Below are positions 6,606 to 8,864 of a stretch of DNA of 8,864 nt, piece after piece. The notes beneath the pieces are model-generated. The model was given only the letters and a program-made list of their open reading frames with translations, searched no databases and was not told where the DNA came from. Within the stretch, counting starts at the first letter, position 1. Each line of letters begins with the position of its first letter. The DNA is from JBDTCS01 sp039923455. GTDB lineage: Bacteria; Bacteroidota; Ignavibacteria; Palsa-1295. The stretch is from positions 1-8,864 of the forward strand of contig JBDTCS010000097.1 in assembly GCA_039923455.1 (NCBI GenBank), written 5' to 3'. Position numbers and translations under genes: made by a program.

Positions 6606-7352
6606 ATGACAATATTGCTCCTGCCGTTTGCATCGCTGGTGTCGGGTGATGAAGTATCCGCTAAGCTTGCGAGACAGATTCCGAGAATGATCGGTGCCGA
6701 TATCGATCGGGCATGTGTCAAACATAATCTCTCTTCGAGATATCTATCATCTCGAGGGACGGCACCGGATGGCACACCCGCACTCGTCGCAACGACCGAT
6801 CTGCCGACAGGCGGCGACATGAATGCGCAAGGAGAAATGTATCAGGCGGAGCTTGTTGTATCTGGGCGGGTTGGATTGTCTGACACCGGAATTCTGCTCG
6901 AAGTACATATTTACGATGTCAAGCAAAAGGAAGAGCGATTTGCAAAGCGTTTCGAAACGTTTCCAAGCTACTTTTTTGATTGTGTGGAGGAGGTCAAAGT
7001 TCGCATCACGCAGCTTTGTCGTGTAGATCTCGCTGAAGAGGAGCGTCTCGAGTTATTTCGACGCGCGACCGAAAGCTGGCAAGCCTATCTTTACTATTTG
7101 CTTGCCGAAGATGAACGCTATGGCTTGACGATTGGAGTCATCCCGAAAGATGCGCTCGCACCGTTGGTGTTATATCACGAAGCCCTAACGACCGACCCAA
7201 CGTTCGAGCGAGCTGCACTCGGTTTGCAGCACTACATCATTTTGTTATTGGAGTCCGACTACGCATCTGCACTCGCGATCTCGCAAGCAACAACCGACAT
7301 GCAGGAATATCTTGGCGCGGAGTTGATCGAAACCTTGCGCGAACTCACTTGA
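6606..7352 (+). CDS. TolB-N-like / TPR-like cytoplasmic protein of unknown function
   Basis: A 248-residue protein with no signal peptide. The start MTILLLPFASLVSGDEVSAK resembles the first strand of the TolB-N-like domain (PF..L) found in adenylate-cyclase-associated and TPR proteins. The central part (ELVVSGRVGLSDTGILLEVH, then YDVKQKEERFAKRFE) matches the later strands of that domain, where a Val-Ser-Gly-Arg-Val motif is typical. Residues about 150-225 follow the arrangement common in such proteins: a WQAYLYYLLAEDERY helix, then one TPR-like unit LVLYHEALTTDPTFERAALG. It lacks the cyclase or response-regulator domain often attached in relatives, so it looks like a stand-alone version. ATG 6606 has no Shine-Dalgarno and lies 22 bp after the GT-C gene. 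Domain reading is from pattern only; function is unknown. Confidence 0.7.
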   Translation: MTILLLPFASLVSGDEVSAKLARQIPRMIGADIDRACVKHNLSSRYLSSRGTAPDGTPALVATTDLPTGGDMNAQGEMYQAELVVSGRVGLSDTGILLEVHIYDVKQKEERFAKRFETFPSYFFDCVEEVKVRITQLCRVDLAEEERLELFRRATESWQAYLYYLLAEDERYGLTIGVIPKDALAPLVLYHEALTTDPTFERAALGLQHYIILLLESDYASALAISQATTDMQEYLGAELIETLRELT

Positions 7353-7362
7353 GGAATTTGGT

Positions 7363-8649
7363 TCAGCGCATTTGTTCGAACACAGTTCGCTGTGACTCTA
7401 CGGTGTGTTGCATGGCGGTTTCCGAATGTGCGGTGCTTAGGAACATCGCCTCAAATTGCGCAGGTGCAAGATAGACACCGGCATTCAGCATACCTCGAAA
7501 ATATTTCGCGTATTGAGTGGCGTCGGAGGTCACAGCCGATTCATAATCGGTGACGGAACGTGGAGTGAAGAACAGACAGAGCATCGAGCCGACGCGTGTT
7601 TGCGTCGCAGCAATTCCGCACTCAGAAATATTCTTGGCAAACGCCTCGCTCATGTGCTTTGCATTTGTTTCGAGTGTCGGATAAGGATTCTCATCACGAA
7701 GTATTCGGAGCGTCGCAAGTCCCGCGGCCATTGCAAGTGGATTGCCACTCAGTGTGCCAGCTTGATAAACCGGACCGAGTGGTGAGATACGCTCCATGAT
7801 CTCACGTTTGCCACCGAATGCACCGACAGGAAGTCCACCACCAATAATCTTTCCGAGCGTCGTCAAATCAGGCGTGACTCCGTATAGCGCTTGTGCTCCA
7901 CCCAATGCAACTCGGAAGCCAGTCATCACTTCATCGAATATCAAAACGATCTTATGCTCATCGCAGATTGAACGAAGCCCAGCAAGGAATTCGGGCGTAG
8001 CTGGAACAACGCCCATGTTACCCGCAATCGGTTCGACGATGATCGCAGCAATCTGATTCGCATTTGCTTCGACAAGCGCGCGCACACTCTCAAGGTTATT
8101 GTATCGTGCGTTCAATGTATCCATCGCGGTGCCTTTCGTCACGCCCGGTGAATTCGGAGTCCCGAGGGTTAGCGCACCCGAGCCTGCTTTAATAAGGAAT
8201 GAGTCGGCGTGTCCGTGATAACAACCTTCGAACTTGATGATCTTGTCACGATCCGTGAATCCGCGAGCGAGTCTGATAGCAGACATCGTCGCTTCGGTAC
8301 CCGAGTTGACCATACGCACGAGTTCGATCGAAGGCACAAGCTCTTTCACAAGTTCGGCAAGTTCAATCTCGAGTTCGGTCGGCGCACCAAAGCTTGTCGC
8401 GATCTCTGCTTGCTTGCGAATCGCTTCGACAACTTCCGGACGCGAATGACCAAGAATGAACGGTCCCCACGATCCTACATAATCAATGTACCGATTGCCG
8501 TCGGCATCCCAAATGTATGCGCCACTCGCTTTAGTCATGAAGAGCGGATCACCACCAACGGATTTGAATGCCCGTACCGGCGAATTCACACCACCAGGAA
8601 TGGCAAGCTTAGCACGAGTAAAAAGCGACGAACTCTTCGAATGATCCAT
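7363..8649 (-). CDS. hemL: Glutamate-1-semialdehyde 2,1-aminomutase
   Basis: Pyridoxamine/pyridoxal-phosphate enzyme that converts glutamate-1-semialdehyde into 5-aminolevulinate in the C5 pathway of haem and other tetrapyrroles. The full length of 428 residues is normal. Signatures are PGGVNSPVRAFKSVGG (18-33), GSWGPFILGH (59-68), MVNSGTEATMSAIRLAR (113-129), EGCYHGHADSFL (141-152), IVEPIAGNMG (204-213), IFDEVMTGFR (237-246), the Schiff-base Lys267 in LGKIIGGGLPVGAFGG, and QAGTLSGNPLAMAAGL. The ATG at 8649 is preceded by AT-rich sequence without a clear RBS. It follows hemB by 16 bp on the same strand, so the two are likely one operon. It converges with the TolB/TPR gene across 10 bp with no obvious terminator, so read-through from either side is possible. 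Confidence 0.97.
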   Translation of the reverse strand: MDHSKSSSLFTRAKLAIPGGVNSPVRAFKSVGGDPLFMTKASGAYIWDADGNRYIDYVGSWGPFILGHSRPEVVEAIRKQAEIATSFGAPTELEIELAELVKELVPSIELVRMVNSGTEATMSAIRLARGFTDRDKIIKFEGCYHGHADSFLIKAGSGALTLGTPNSPGVTKGTAMDTLNARYNNLESVRALVEANANQIAAIIVEPIAGNMGVVPATPEFLAGLRSICDEHKIVLIFDEVMTGFRVALGGAQALYGVTPDLTTLGKIIGGGLPVGAFGGKREIMERISPLGPVYQAGTLSGNPLAMAAGLATLRILRDENPYPTLETNAKHMSEAFAKNISECGIAATQTRVGSMLCLFFTPRSVTDYESAVTSDATQYAKYFRGMLNAGVYLAPAQFEAMFLSTAHSETAMQHTVESQRTVFEQMR

Positions 8650-8665
8650 TCAGAAAAATATATAA

Positions 8666-8864
8666 CTATTGTTGTGCGAGTATCACGGCTGCTTCGAGTG
8701 CAAAGTAGGTAAGAATGATCGAAGCGCCTGCTCGCTTAATGGCCGTGAGCGATTCCATCATCACGCGCTCTTCGTCGATCCAACCATTCTGAGCCGCGGC
8801 CTTGATCATCGAATACTCGCCACTCACTTGATACGCAGCAGTCGGCATTCCAAATTGCTCACGA
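8666..8864 (-). CDS. hemB: Porphobilinogen synthase (delta-aminolevulinate dehydratase), C-terminal part
   Basis: The 3' end of the gene; its 5' part continues beyond the window edge. The visible 65 residues include MPTAAYQVSGEYSMIKAAAQ, NGWIDEERVMMESLTAIKRA, and GASIILTYFA near the end. This is the very conserved C-terminal segment of the enzyme that joins two 5-aminolevulinate molecules into porphobilinogen. Codons upstream of the internal Met read REQFG, so the frame is open to the edge. The stop is the TAG at 8668-8666. The gene precedes hemL by 16 bp, and the two enzymes act consecutively in the pathway. Confidence 0.96.
   Translation of the reverse strand, partial: REQFGMPTAAYQVSGEYSMIKAAAQNGWIDEERVMMESLTAIKRAGASIILTYFALEAAVILAQQ

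Overview
The window reads as ordinary chromosome from a member of the Bacteroidota/Chlorobiota/Ignavibacteriota/Kapabacteria group. Three things point there. The first 24 codons are the tail of a secreted protein ending in a type IX secretion (T9SS) C-terminal sorting signal. The best promoter I can find has the Bacteroidota-type architecture (TTG, 20 nt, TAnnTTTG). Most genes lack a clear Shine-Dalgarno sequence. The lineage is inferred; no rRNA or other marker is present. I see no mobile element with a transposase, no CRISPR array, no tRNA or rRNA, and no phage genes.

Layout. 1-72 (+): 3' end of a T9SS cargo gene. 73-527: a gene-free stretch of about 455 bp holding a near-perfect inverted repeat (arms 161-186 and 316-342) and several smaller hairpins. 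528-1214 (+): a DUF1905 protein with two tandem YdeI/OmdA-like modules. 1237-1270: a strong hairpin that ends this gene and the convergent glnA. 1293-2648 (-): glnA, a GSI-alpha type glutamine synthetase, downstream of an Lrp/AsnC-family regulator (2727-3218, -), probably as one unit. 3219-3370: an AT-rich divergent intergenic region with a recognisable promoter whose spacer is filled by a 21-bp dyad. 3371-7352 (+): a compact run of four genes: low-specificity threonine aldolase, hot-dog thioesterase, a large polytopic GT-C/PTPS-related membrane protein, and a TolB-N/TPR-like cytoplasmic protein. 7363-8864 (-): hemL and the 3' part of hemB, convergent with that run.

How the genes fit together. 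The lrp-glnA pair and the divergent threonine aldolase suggest local control of nitrogen and amino acid metabolism around one shared intergenic region. hemB and hemL are two steps of the C5 (glutamate-derived) tetrapyrrole pathway. The thioesterase, GT-C-like and TolB/TPR genes are tightly packed (a 4-nt ATGA overlap, then a 22-bp gap) but their joint role is unknown. They are the least described part of the window. I found nothing that clearly amounts to a new system. The best leads are the GT-C/TolB cassette, the lrp promoter dyad and the inverted-repeat element.
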